A DNA stretch of 64,000 bases from DATBFG01 sp036558645 (GTDB taxonomy: Bacteria > Acidobacteriota > Terriglobia > Terriglobales > Acidobacteriaceae): assembly GCA_036558645.1 (NCBI GenBank), contig DATBFG010000028.1, positions 1-64,000 of the forward strand, given 5' to 3'. The translations under genes were made by a program, and so were the position numbers. The notes beneath the pieces were generated by a model that did no database searches, was not told the origin of the DNA, and worked only from the letters and a program-made list of their open reading frames with translations. Below are positions 42,310-50,444 of the stretch, in pieces; within the stretch, counting starts at the first letter, position 1; the number at the start of each line of letters is the position of its first letter.

Positions 42310-44703
42310 ATGGGCTCTCCACTACAACCCGGCGCATCGCAGCGCGTTCGCATCGTCGTCGCCACTTCGGTGATGCTTACTTTCATCTCCTATTGGCGCG
42401 CCGCTGCGATCGTGCTCAATGACTTAGCATCGTCCGCCTTTTACGCCTGTGGCATCGCAGAGCAGGCCATCGGGAAGTCCGCTCCCTGGTTCATTGTCGC
42501 GGTCATGTTGTTCTCCTTCACCGTGCGTGCGGTGTATGTCGAGAGCTGTTCCATGTTCGTACGGGGCGGAGTGTACCGAGTCGTCAAAGAGGCCCTGGGG
42601 GGCACGCTGGCCAAAATCAGCGTTTCGGCGCTGATGTTCGACTACATTCTGACGGGACCAATTTCAGGCGTTTCGGCCGGCCAGTACATCGCCGGACTCG
42701 TAAACGAGATCCTGCTTACCGCCGACACTCACGGCTGGATTCCACGTGCCGTGCACGCGATGTTCTCGGGTACTCCGCACTTCAATGAGAATGCCGTTGC
42801 GGTTGTATTCGCGGTCGCGGTAACCGTGTATTACTGGTGGCAGAACACAAAGGGCATCCACGAGTCCAGCGAGAAGGCCTTGCGCGTCATGCAGATTACG
42901 ACTGTTATGGTCGTGATCCTCCTCGCCTGGTCCGCCATTACGCTCCTGAAAAGCGGGTACCAGCCTGTTCCCTGGCCCACACCGAACAATTTGAAGTTTA
43001 GCAATGAGGCCCTAGGGTTCTTGAAGTATTCCTACAAAGATCAAGATCTAGCTAAGCTCTTTGGGCTATTCGGAATCTTGATTGCCTTCGGGCACTCGGT
43101 ACTGGCAATGAGTGGCGAGGAATCGCTGGCCCAAGTCAACCGCGAACTCGCCCATCCTAAGCTGAAGAACCTCAAGCGAGCCGCAATTGTCATCGCGATC
43201 TACAGTTTTGTATTTACCGGCCTTTCCTCCCTGCTGTCGGTAATGCTCATTCCTGACGCTGTCCGGGTTCCGATTTACAAGGACAACCTCATCGCCGGAC
43301 TCGCCATGTACATGGTGGGGCCACAGTTGTTGCGTCTGGTTTTCCGCGGCTTTGTGGTGGTTGTTGGTTTCCTGATTCTCTCAGGTGCGGTGAATACCGC
43401 GATTATCGGTTCGAATGGCGTACTGAACCGAATCTCGGAAGATGGCGTTCTGACCGACTGGTTCCGGCTGCCACACCCTCGCTTCGGCACCACGCATCGG
43501 ATCATCAACATGGTCGTCTTGCTCCAGTTGTTCACTATTCTGGTGAGCCGAGGCGACGTGTACCTCCTAGGCGAAGCTTATGCATTCGGAGTGATCTGGA
43601 GTTTTACCTTCAACGGCCTCGCGATGCTGGTTCTTCGCTTCAAGTACAAGGGCGAGCGTGGCTGGAAGGTACCTCCGAATATCACGATCGGCAAGACCGA
43701 GCTCCCGATTGGCCTGGCCGCAGTGTTTTTGGTGTTGTTCTCGACCGCGATCGTGAATCTGTTTACCAAGTCCATCGCAACCGTGGCGGGAATTTCTTTT
43801 GCGGCAGTATTTTTTCTGATATTCACGGTCTCCGAGCGAGCCAACCGGAAAAAACATGCCCTGGCCGAGCAACAGATGAAAGAACACTTTCAACTGCTGC
43901 AGAGCGACACAGTTGAACGCACTGAGCTGGGCATTCGGCCAGGAAACGTCCTGGTGACGGTTCGCGACTACAACACGCTCAGTCACCTGAAGTGGGCGCT
44001 AGAACGCATCGACACCGACGAACAGGACATTGTGGTGATGTCGGCGCGCATTAGTCCCTTCGGCGCCGCGGCTTATGACCTGGCTACCGAACAGATTTTC
44101 AGTGATTACGAACAACACCTGTTCACGCGTGCCGTATCTGTCGCGGAGAGCTTCGGAAAGCACATTTCGCTACTTGTAGTGCCTGCCGCTGATGTCTGGT
44201 CCGCGATCGTACAGACAGCACTGAACCTGGAGTCGTCAGCAGTCATTACCGGCCTCTCGAGCAAGATGACCTCGCAGGAGCAAGCCTTCCAGTTGGGACG
44301 CACTTGGGAAGTGACCCCGGACCCCAAACGTCAGTTTCTGCTCCAGGTGGTTCATCCGGACCAGAAGGTGGATACCTTCCACATCGGACCGCACACGCCG
44401 TCCCTTAAGACCGAAGATGTTCACCTTGTACATCGCCTATGGCTGAATATCACCCAGGAGCCAGGTCTCGACAACCTCCACCACCACGACATTCTCACCG
44501 CCGCCTTGACCCGCTTCGCACGCGAGTATGCCGGACGTGATCGTGAGCAGATTCTCAAGGATCTGCGCAAGGCTGCAGGTCGCACAGTTACGACTCGTCC
44601 AATCGGCGGCGTTCAAGCGGTGCTTCCTCCTCCCAGATCGCAAGAAGACCGGACCACGGTTGACAAAGACGGCCCTCCGAGTCCGCCCATAGTCAGCCCC
44701 TAA
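42310..44703 (+). CDS. APC-superfamily permease with a cytoplasmic C-terminal UspA-like region
   Basis: The 797-residue protein has about twelve transmembrane helices in residues 15-520 (VVATSVMLTFISYWRAAAIV, IAFGHSVLAMSGEESLAQVN), a pattern of amino acid/polyamine (APC) permeases. The last 270 residues are soluble: VRPGNVLVTVRDYNTLSHL-type strand, TDEQDIVVMSARISPFGAAA, SVAESFGKHISLLVVPAADV and SAVITGLSSKMTSQEQAFQL, similar to universal-stress-protein folds. The fusion would place a nucleotide-binding-like regulator on the cytoplasmic side. The transported solute is unknown. The ATG at 42310 directly follows an in-frame TGA, so the start cannot be farther upstream. Confidence 0.85.
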   Translation: MGSPLQPGASQRVRIVVATSVMLTFISYWRAAAIVLNDLASSAFYACGIAEQAIGKSAPWFIVAVMLFSFTVRAVYVESCSMFVRGGVYRVVKEALGGTLAKISVSALMFDYILTGPISGVSAGQYIAGLVNEILLTADTHGWIPRAVHAMFSGTPHFNENAVAVVFAVAVTVYYWWQNTKGIHESSEKALRVMQITTVMVVILLAWSAITLLKSGYQPVPWPTPNNLKFSNEALGFLKYSYKDQDLAKLFGLFGILIAFGHSVLAMSGEESLAQVNRELAHPKLKNLKRAAIVIAIYSFVFTGLSSLLSVMLIPDAVRVPIYKDNLIAGLAMYMVGPQLLRLVFRGFVVVVGFLILSGAVNTAIIGSNGVLNRISEDGVLTDWFRLPHPRFGTTHRIINMVVLLQLFTILVSRGDVYLLGEAYAFGVIWSFTFNGLAMLVLRFKYKGERGWKVPPNITIGKTELPIGLAAVFLVLFSTAIVNLFTKSIATVAGISFAAVFFLIFTVSERANRKKHALAEQQMKEHFQLLQSDTVERTELGIRPGNVLVTVRDYNTLSHLKWALERIDTDEQDIVVMSARISPFGAAAYDLATEQIFSDYEQHLFTRAVSVAESFGKHISLLVVPAADVWSAIVQTALNLESSAVITGLSSKMTSQEQAFQLGRTWEVTPDPKRQFLLQVVHPDQKVDTFHIGPHTPSLKTEDVHLVHRLWLNITQEPGLDNLHHHDILTAALTRFAREYAGRDREQILKDLRKAAGRTVTTRPIGGVQAVLPPPRSQEDRTTVDKDGPPSPPIVSP

Positions 44704-44715
44704 GCGAGGGACTTG

Positions 44716-44721
44716 TACAAT
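44716..44721 (+). promoter_or_regulatory. candidate -10 box (TACAAT) 7 nt before the M64 peptidase start
   Basis: TACAAT at 44716-44721 would place the transcript start at about 44728, right at the ATG (44729). No Shine-Dalgarno sequence or good -35 box is visible. Confidence 0.35.
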
Positions 44722-44728
44722 CCTTTGC

Positions 44729-46114
44729 ATGAAAACGACGCTCGCTCTTCTTGCCCTTCTAATGTCTTCCTTTGCGTTTGCTGCGCCCGCCACCATGCGG
44801 CTCGACTATTACCACACTGGAAACGTAAGCCAGGAAATGTTCAGCCTGGATCGTGTGGTGATCGAACCGCTACCATGGCCGGGCGATATGACGAAAACCA
44901 GCGACACTTCGAACTTTGGAAACTACTTCTTCGAGGTGGTGGACCAGGCGAGTGGAAAAGTTCAGTATTCGCGCGGATTCAGTTCGATCTACGGGGAGTG
45001 GGTTACCACGGATGAGGCGAAAAATACGAATCGAACTGTTTCCGAGTCACTACGCTTTCCAGCGCCTGCCGCTCCCGTGAAGGTCGTTTTAAGGAAGCGC
45101 GACGGACAGACTTTCAAGGATGTCTGGACAACAACCATCGATCCGAAAGACAAATTTGTTGACCGGTCGAAACCGGCTTCCCCCGGACCGCTGCTCGCCA
45201 TTCAGAAGAGTGGTGATCCCGAAACTAAAGTAGACCTCCTTATCTTGGGGGACGGCTATACCGAATCGGAGCGAACAAAGTTTGAAGCTGACGCCCGGCG
45301 CTTTACCGGAATGCTATTTGCGACCTCACCCTTCCGCGAGCACAAGGAGGACTTCAATGTGTGGGGTCTCTGTCCTTCGGCGCAAGAGTCTGGAATCGCA
45401 CGTCCCTCAAGCGGCATCCAGCACCGCAATCCACTTGGCACGACGTATGACACCTTCGACACTGAACGCTACATCCTGACTACTGAGAACCGGACTCTGC
45501 GAGACGTCGCATCGTTTGCTCCATACGAATTCATTGAAATTCTGGTAAACGCTAAGACCTACGGTGGAGGTGGCATCTTCAATCTCTACGCGACTGTAGC
45601 TGCGGACAGTGAATGGGCGCCGTACGTCTTTGTTCACGAGTTTGGCCATCATTTCGCTGGACTGGCCGATGAGTATTACACCTCCCAGGTCGCATATGCT
45701 TCGTCTACAAAGCGGACCGAACCCTGGGAGCCTAATGCAACGGCCCTGCTGAATGTCAACGAATTGAAGTGGAAAGACCTCGTTACTGCAGGCACTCCCC
45801 TGCCCACACCCTGGCACAAAGAGGACTTCGAGTCATACGAGCACCACATTCAAAGCCGCCGCCGCGAATTGCGCGCGCAGAACCGCCCAGAAGAAGAAAT
45901 GAATGCCTTGTTCCGCGAAGAAAAAACCCGTGAAGATCAGTTACTCGCCTCAGAAAAGTATGCGGGACTAGTGGGTGCGTTTGAAGGCGCGAATTATGAA
46001 GCCCACGGATATTACCGTCCCGAGGTGAATTGCATCATGTTCACACGTCACGACGCATTCTGCTCAGTTTGCCGACATGCGATCGAGAAAATTATTGCGA
46101 TGTACGCGCAGTAA
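44729..46114 (+). CDS. secreted M64-family (IgA peptidase-like) metallopeptidase
   Basis: The 461-residue protein has a signal peptide MKTTLALLALLMSSFAFAA. An N-terminal beta domain (about 20-150) precedes the peptidase domain, with VDLLILGDGYTESERTKFEA, AYFVHEFGHHFAGLADEYY-type metzincin motif (HEFGHHFAGLAD at about residue 303: HExxHxxGxxD) and CIMFTRHDAFCSVCRHAIEK near the end, a Met-turn-like segment with paired Cys. Members are secreted endopeptidases; the original one cleaves IgA in Clostridium. The substrate here is unknown. The last 23 bp overlap the 3' end of the convergent P-loop gene. Confidence 0.88.
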   Translation: MKTTLALLALLMSSFAFAAPATMRLDYYHTGNVSQEMFSLDRVVIEPLPWPGDMTKTSDTSNFGNYFFEVVDQASGKVQYSRGFSSIYGEWVTTDEAKNTNRTVSESLRFPAPAAPVKVVLRKRDGQTFKDVWTTTIDPKDKFVDRSKPASPGPLLAIQKSGDPETKVDLLILGDGYTESERTKFEADARRFTGMLFATSPFREHKEDFNVWGLCPSAQESGIARPSSGIQHRNPLGTTYDTFDTERYILTTENRTLRDVASFAPYEFIEILVNAKTYGGGGIFNLYATVAADSEWAPYVFVHEFGHHFAGLADEYYTSQVAYASSTKRTEPWEPNATALLNVNELKWKDLVTAGTPLPTPWHKEDFESYEHHIQSRRRELRAQNRPEEEMNALFREEKTREDQLLASEKYAGLVGAFEGANYEAHGYYRPEVNCIMFTRHDAFCSVCRHAIEKIIAMYAQ

Positions 46115-46718
46115 TGCCTTCCAAAGCCTTGCGCACGAACTCAATCAGCTCCGATGTTACGTAGTGCGGCGGCCGGATATGGAACATCGGTCTCTTTTCA
46201 GCCGATTTCAGCGAAACACTTTTCCATGACGGCTTACCGCTAGTGGAATCATGCAGTATCACGCCGTCCGCCAGGTCGAGGAACTGTTGCGCTGATGTCT
46301 TGAAATCTACCGTCGCTGGATCGAGCACCGTTAAGTAGAGGTCAGGCCGCAAGAACTTCATGATGCTGTTGGATTCAATGATTGCGTTTTCGGCAGATTT
46401 TAGGCGCTCCCGGATGCCAGGCATCGCCTCAGCAAGCCTTCCCTGCTGGGTTCGCACCCACCAGACGCGAACTGCACCCGCGACCAGGAAGCGGGATGTG
46501 TCGGACTCACCGGAACGATCATGTTCCTCGGAGATTGCGACCGAATGATCGTCCGTGGCGCACTGGCAGGGTTCGCCGTTCACTGAACAGATGCCATGAC
46601 CGTGCTGGGTGACCTTGAACGCAGTCCAATGATATTCAGGGAGAGCACAGATCAAACCGGCAACAACGCTGGTTTTTCCTACGCTTCTGGAATGGCCGCC
46701 AATCACGACAGTTGCCAT
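46092..46718 (-). CDS. P-loop NTPase-like protein, function unknown
   Basis: The 208-residue protein opens with VVIGGHSRSVGKTSVVAGLI, a P-loop with one more residue than the usual GxxxxGK[TS], reminiscent of MobB-type proteins. A Cys/His cluster follows (CSVNGEPCQCATDDHS, residues about 45-60) that could bind metal. NAIIESNSIMKFLRPDLYLT and ADGVILHDSTSGKP look like Walker-B-type strands. MobB (molybdopterin guanine dinucleotide) is the nearest recognised relative, but this is not certain, and no moa/mob genes are nearby. Its start is 12 bp from the lpxD stop, so it lies downstream of lpxD in the same direction and may be co-transcribed. Confidence 0.65.
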   Translation of the reverse strand: MATVVIGGHSRSVGKTSVVAGLICALPEYHWTAFKVTQHGHGICSVNGEPCQCATDDHSVAISEEHDRSGESDTSRFLVAGAVRVWWVRTQQGRLAEAMPGIRERLKSAENAIIESNSIMKFLRPDLYLTVLDPATVDFKTSAQQFLDLADGVILHDSTSGKPSWKSVSLKSAEKRPMFHIRPPHYVTSELIEFVRKALEGITARTSQ

Positions 46719-46730
46719 GGCTATTTCGTC

Positions 46731-47759
46731 TCAGTCGTCGCCGCTACTAGGTTCGTCTCTCGATTTTCTTTTCTTTGCAAGATTGGCCAACACGGCAAGT
46801 TCCTTCAGGTATTCGCGAATTGGACGTGCCGGCGTTCCCCAGAAAACCACGCCTTTGCCACGAATAATCTTCTTGGTTGGGATGCCGCTTTGCGCGCCGA
46901 GGATAGCACCATTCTCAATTCGCACGTGGTCCGCGATTCCGACTTGTCCTCCGATGATGACATTGCTTTCCACCACGGCGCTGCCAGACAGCCCTGTCTG
47001 CGCTGCGATCACGACGTCTTCACCGATGTGAACGTTGTGTCCAACATGTACCAGGTTGTCGATCTTCGTGCCGCGGGAAATGTAGGTAGCGTCTAGAGCG
47101 CCACGATCCACAGTGGCATTGGCCCCGATTTCTACATCATCCCCAATCTCAAGCCGACCGATCTGCGGAAACTTTTCGTACCGACCCGTGACTGAATCTC
47201 TCACATACCCGAACCCATCACTGCCTAGAACGGCTCCGGCGTGGACGATCACGCGATTGCCGAGCCTTGTATTTGGATAGATCGTGACATTTGGATAAAT
47301 AAGGCAGCCCTGCCCGACTCTTACACATCTTCCGATCACGCTATTAGCGCCGATCCACGTGCCGTCTTCAACCACTGCTTCATCGTCAATCACGACGTTC
47401 CTGTCGATGATGACGGAGTTTCCGATACGTGCTTTGGGATGAACGGCTGCCGTAGGCTCGATGGCCGGACGATGCTGCCCATCTTTCATCAACAACCGAG
47501 CGGCTCGTGCGAACGCGAGCTTGGGTTGCGAGCAGATTAGCAACGCCTTTCCACCCGCAGAGCGGATTGCAAACTCTCCGGTAATGATGGCTGTTGCGTC
47601 GGAGGTTAGGGCCAACTGCAGGTTCTCTTCATTTTCGACGAATATGAGGTCGCCTTGCTTTGCGGAGTGAATGCTGGCGATTGCGCTTACGGAGAAGGTT
47701 GGTTCGCCGACTAGCCGAGCTTGCACTGCATCTGCGATCTCTTTGAGTGTACGTTTCAT
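46731..47759 (-). CDS. lpxD: UDP-3-O-acylglucosamine N-acyltransferase
   Basis: The 342-residue protein has an N-terminal uridine-binding domain (residues 1-105; ASIHSAKQGDLIFVENEEN). The left-handed beta-helix follows with hexapeptide repeats (KARIGNSVIIDRNVVIDDEA, VEDGTWIGANSVIGRCVRVG), and the catalytic His region is in NLVHVGHNVHIGEDVVIAAQ. It adds the second 3-hydroxyacyl chain in lipid A synthesis. A perfect minus-strand TATAAT lies 12 bp before the ATG. The other early lipid A genes (lpxA, fabZ) are not adjacent. Confidence 0.95.
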   Translation of the reverse strand: MKRTLKEIADAVQARLVGEPTFSVSAIASIHSAKQGDLIFVENEENLQLALTSDATAIITGEFAIRSAGGKALLICSQPKLAFARAARLLMKDGQHRPAIEPTAAVHPKARIGNSVIIDRNVVIDDEAVVEDGTWIGANSVIGRCVRVGQGCLIYPNVTIYPNTRLGNRVIVHAGAVLGSDGFGYVRDSVTGRYEKFPQIGRLEIGDDVEIGANATVDRGALDATYISRGTKIDNLVHVGHNVHIGEDVVIAAQTGLSGSAVVESNVIIGGQVGIADHVRIENGAILGAQSGIPTKKIIRGKGVVFWGTPARPIREYLKELAVLANLAKKRKSRDEPSSGDD

Positions 47760-47771
47760 GAAACCCGTTTA

Positions 47772-47777
47772 ATTATA
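47772..47777 (-). promoter_or_regulatory. candidate -10 box (TATAAT) for lpxD
   Basis: Minus-strand TATAAT (47777-47772) predicts a transcript start near 47765, leaving about 6 nt before the lpxD ATG at 47759. No clear -35 box and no Shine-Dalgarno sequence are visible. Confidence 0.4.
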
Positions 47778-47817
47778 CGTTTGTTCGCGAGGGGGTCCCG
47801 CGGACTAGAATGCAGGG

Positions 47818-47967
47818 ATGGAACGTAAGGTCTTTTGGATTCTTTTCGTGGGTCTTGGCCTTATAGCAGATTTTGTTCTGCCGATCTGGTGGGCACTGCT
47901 CGCAACGATCCCAATTTGCTTCGTGAGCTGGTGGGTTGCATATCGCAGCGACTGGTTTTCCTGGTGA
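47818..47967 (+). CDS. small membrane protein (49 residues)
   Basis: The ATG-initiated frame encodes a short basic start (MERK) and then two hydrophobic stretches separated by a PIWW turn (VFWILFVGLGLIADFVL and ALLATIPICFVSWWVAY), ending RSDWFSW. It would be a two-helix inner-membrane peptide. It fills the gap between the divergent lpxD start and the convergent LpxL-like stop (7 bp away). There is no good Shine-Dalgarno sequence. No family is recognised; the clean hydrophobic pattern and exact fit between genes are the evidence. Confidence 0.5.
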   Translation: MERKVFWILFVGLGLIADFVLPIWWALLATIPICFVSWWVAYRSDWFSW

Positions 47968-47974
47968 GTTCCCC

Positions 47975-48871
47975 TCAATAAAGCGGTAACTGTCCCATCG
48001 GTCTTGTCTTCCATCGGCGATGTATCCACAGCCACTGATCTGGATAACGTCTCACGTAATTTTCGATAATCTTCGTGAACTGCGCGGTGTTGGCAATCAC
48101 ATCAGACTCATCGTCCCCTGTGTGAACCAGTTGCACAGGCGGATCAAAGCGCAAACGATACTTCCTCAATGCGGGATCCCATATGCTGAAACCAGGAACG
48201 ACTGCCGCATCCGTCCTCAGCGCGATTCGTGCCATGCCGCTGGCCGTGCAAGCTGGTATGCCGAAAAAGTCCACAAATACGCCTTGCGGCGGAGTCATGT
48301 TCGTATCCATGAGAATGCCGACGGTATCGCCGGCCTTCATGGCTGACAGCAAGCCCCTCACGAAATCGTCTTTGTCTACCGTTTGATTGCCGTGCATGGT
48401 ACGGTAATCGCGCATCATGCGGTCCAGGTAGACATTATCCAGCGCGCGCATGACGATCTTCAGCGGATGTCCGTGCAGAGAATGTGAGAACGAGGACAGC
48501 TCCCAACCACCCAGATGTGCGGTAAGAAAGATGACACCTTTTCTTCGTTCCAGCGCTCGCTCGAAGTTTTCGAAACCGTCATACACGACGACCTCAGTTA
48601 CATTCTCGCGGGTATACCGCGGAAATAGGCAGACCTCGGCGACTTGACGTCCCAGCGACGTGTAAACGCCGCGCAGGATTCTGGCGTGCTCGCGGCGTTT
48701 TTCCGGCAGCGCCATTTGCAAATTATGCATGCCGACGCGTCGAAGACGGCCATGGATTAGGTAGACACTCCAGGCGAGCGAAATACCAGCCGCACGAGCT
48801 ATCGGTCGAGGAAGCGAACCGATGGCTTTGACCAGCAGCCAGACCAGGGCGTACTCCAATCGCTGACGCAT
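47975..48871 (-). CDS. LpxL/HtrB-like lipid A acyltransferase
   Basis: The 298-residue protein has an N-terminal membrane-associated segment (LEYALVWLLVKAIGSLP). The acyltransferase pattern follows: VIFLTAHLGGWELSSFSHSL (catalytic H-x4-E motif), VMRALDNVYLDRMMRDYRTM, GDTVGILMDTNMTPPQGVFV, and WIHRRWKTRP at the end (the usual lysophospholipid acyltransferase tail). It probably adds a secondary acyl chain to lipid A. ATG at 48871 is preferred to the TTG at 48916, which would place the start inside the inverted repeat shared with lexA. Confidence 0.9.
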   Translation of the reverse strand: MRQRLEYALVWLLVKAIGSLPRPIARAAGISLAWSVYLIHGRLRRVGMHNLQMALPEKRREHARILRGVYTSLGRQVAEVCLFPRYTRENVTEVVVYDGFENFERALERRKGVIFLTAHLGGWELSSFSHSLHGHPLKIVMRALDNVYLDRMMRDYRTMHGNQTVDKDDFVRGLLSAMKAGDTVGILMDTNMTPPQGVFVDFFGIPACTASGMARIALRTDAAVVPGFSIWDPALRKYRLRFDPPVQLVHTGDDESDVIANTAQFTKIIENYVRRYPDQWLWIHRRWKTRPMGQLPLY

Positions 48872-48890
48872 GCGGGGGAAACTGGTGACG

Positions 48891-48928
48891 GTAGCATTCA
48901 GAAAAATTCGCGTCAATCTGAATGCTAC
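48891..48928. promoter_or_regulatory. 11-bp perfect inverted repeat between the acyltransferase gene and lexA
   Basis: GTAGCATTCAG (48891-48901) and CTGAATGCTAC (48918-48928) are exact reverse complements separated by 16 bp. A further GCTAC copy follows at 48931-48935. The repeat sits upstream of both divergent genes and could be an operator or a leader hairpin for the minus-strand gene. Confidence 0.5.
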
Positions 48929-48979
48929 GAGCTACTGGATTTCTTTACAGAAGATTTGGTGAGACTTCGGAACTACCTC

Positions 48980-49008
48980 TTGACATTCGCTTTTATTTCG
49001 CCCAAAAT
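48980..49008 (+). promoter_or_regulatory. lexA promoter with candidate LexA operator in the spacer
   Basis: TTGACA (48980-48985) and CAAAAT (49003-49008) are 17 bp apart; transcription would start at about 49015, the lexA ATG. Between the boxes lies a direct repeat TTCGC-N6-TTCGC (48986-48990 and 48997-49001, 11-bp period). The period is that of the alphaproteobacterial LexA box GTTC-N7-GTTC. Confidence 0.45.
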
Positions 49009-49014
49009 TCAGCC

Positions 49015-49635
49015 ATGGCCATTACAAAACGCCAGCGGCAAGTGTATGACTTCATCTCTGACTTCGTGCAGAGGAATAGTTATTCACCCTCTTTTGAAGA
49101 GATAGCTCAAGGGCTGCAATTAAGTTCGCTGGCAACCGTTCACAAGCACATAACAAATCTCGAACGGAAGGGACTGTTGACTCGGGACTATAACCGCAGC
49201 CGTTCCATCGACCTCCTGCCTCCCAAGGGGCGCCTGAAACAGGCCATGTCAGTCAACACGGGAATGGTACTGCCCCTGATGGGCAGAATCGCTGCTGGCC
49301 AGCCAATCGAAGCGATGGAAAATCCTGAGAGCATTTCACTTGCGGATTTCGTGCGCTCGAAGGAAGTCTTCGTCCTGGAAGTCAGCGGAGAATCGATGCA
49401 GGATGAGCACATAGTCGACGGCGATTTCGTCCTGGTCGAAAGGAGCAAGACCGCTCATAACGGCGACATTGTGGTTGCCTTGGTTGAAGGCAGCGATGCC
49501 ACCTTGAAGCGTTTCTACCGTGAAGGGGATTTTGTCCGCCTGCAGCCGTCGAATGCCAACATGCAACCAATTCTCCGGCCTGCTGCCGCTGTTCAGATTC
49601 AGGGTCGCGTAATCGGGGTTTTGAGAAAGTACTGA
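49015..49635 (+). CDS. lexA: SOS repressor LexA
   Basis: The 206-residue protein has an N-terminal winged helix (KRQRQVYDFISDFVQRNSYS, LSSLATVHKHITNLERKGLL). The autocleavage site is Ala94-Gly95 in MGRIAAGQPIEA. The latch peptidase domain has catalytic Ser127 (VSGESMQDEHIVDGD) and Lys165 (DATLKRFYREG). It represses SOS genes until RecA-ssDNA triggers self-cleavage. ATG at 49015 gives the family's normal length and start; the frame is open back to 48922 but has no ribosome-binding site there, and a promoter overlaps that stretch. uvrB in this window is a possible target. Confidence 0.96.
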   Translation: MAITKRQRQVYDFISDFVQRNSYSPSFEEIAQGLQLSSLATVHKHITNLERKGLLTRDYNRSRSIDLLPPKGRLKQAMSVNTGMVLPLMGRIAAGQPIEAMENPESISLADFVRSKEVFVLEVSGESMQDEHIVDGDFVLVERSKTAHNGDIVVALVEGSDATLKRFYREGDFVRLQPSNANMQPILRPAAAVQIQGRVIGVLRKY

Positions 49636-49686
49636 AGCGATCCTCAGTTTCTTCCTGCCGAGCAATACCTTTTTTCGGAAATGGGT

Positions 49687-50316
49687 CTACCCTGCTGACT
49701 CCTCTTCCGCTCCATGCCTGCGCAACAACTGCGGTAGATTCTGGGAAAATGCCGATCTTGGCAGGACCATATCGCACCCGACCTCGTGGGCCTTCTGTTT
49801 CAAGTCACCCTGGACGTGGGATAGAAATCCGATGATGGATGTTCCCTTCTTGAGCTTGCTCTTCAGCTTCGGGATCAGGCTAAGCGGTTTGGCGTTCGCA
49901 TTGTTCATGTCAAAAATGATCAACGAAGGCCGCTCTTCGCCATTCTGCTTTACATGATCCATCATGTCCTTTTCGCTTTTGACGAATTCGACCTTGACGT
50001 TGAGCTTCCGAGCCGTCTCCTGGATTTTTGCCTGAAAGAACAGGTCGTCCACAAAGGCGAAAATGCGCGAAGTGGCGTCTTCTTTCCTGGGAAGGGGTTC
50101 CGGGTCAACCGGCGAATAGGACGGGGCAAAGCCGGGGCGGCCCCGTCGCTGGCCATTATTTTGACCGGCGTTTCGGTAGTTATGGTCCATGGGAGCGGTA
50201 AAAATCCCGCTATGTTGCTGACGGCCGCCTGCTCCCCCACGATTGGGTGGACGACGTCCACGCCGTCGTCTACTTCTCCCCCCGCCTCCGGAGGGATGTC
50301 CGGGTCCAACGTTCAT
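49687..50316 (-). CDS. RG-rich N-terminus plus receiver-like domain protein
   Basis: The 209-residue protein has a first 70 residues of low complexity, rich in Gly, Arg, Asn and Pro (SGGGGRSRRRRGRRPPNRGG, NNGQRRGRPGFAPS), a type of tail that often binds nucleic acid. The C-terminal 125 residues form a receiver-like fold: SRIFAFVDDLFFQAKIQETA, SLIIFDMNNANAKPLSLIPK (Asp in the phospho-acceptor strand), GTSIIGFLSHVQGDLKQKAH and DMVLPRSAF. The acidic pair VDD is present, but the Lys of true receivers is not clear. ATG at 50316 has AAGAGAA upstream; the frame extends to 50418 with unlike sequence. Convergent with lexA. Confidence 0.72.
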   Translation of the reverse strand: MNVGPGHPSGGGGRSRRRRGRRPPNRGGAGGRQQHSGIFTAPMDHNYRNAGQNNGQRRGRPGFAPSYSPVDPEPLPRKEDATSRIFAFVDDLFFQAKIQETARKLNVKVEFVKSEKDMMDHVKQNGEERPSLIIFDMNNANAKPLSLIPKLKSKLKKGTSIIGFLSHVQGDLKQKAHEVGCDMVLPRSAFSQNLPQLLRRHGAEEESAG

Positions 50317-50444
50317 GTTGTTCTCTTTTTCAGTTCTGTGTTTTATGCCGATTACGACCGATTTCTCATTTGTCTCGTGCTGCCTGTGCACATAGCACTT
50401 CGCGTCACGCACCCACACATCGTGCGCGAAGAACCCTAATGCGG

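Noticed and set aside
42051..42386. 111-residue minus-strand open frame between lnt and the permease
   Set aside because: Overlaps the permease start, has no recognisable pattern, and the permease N-terminus is typical of its family.
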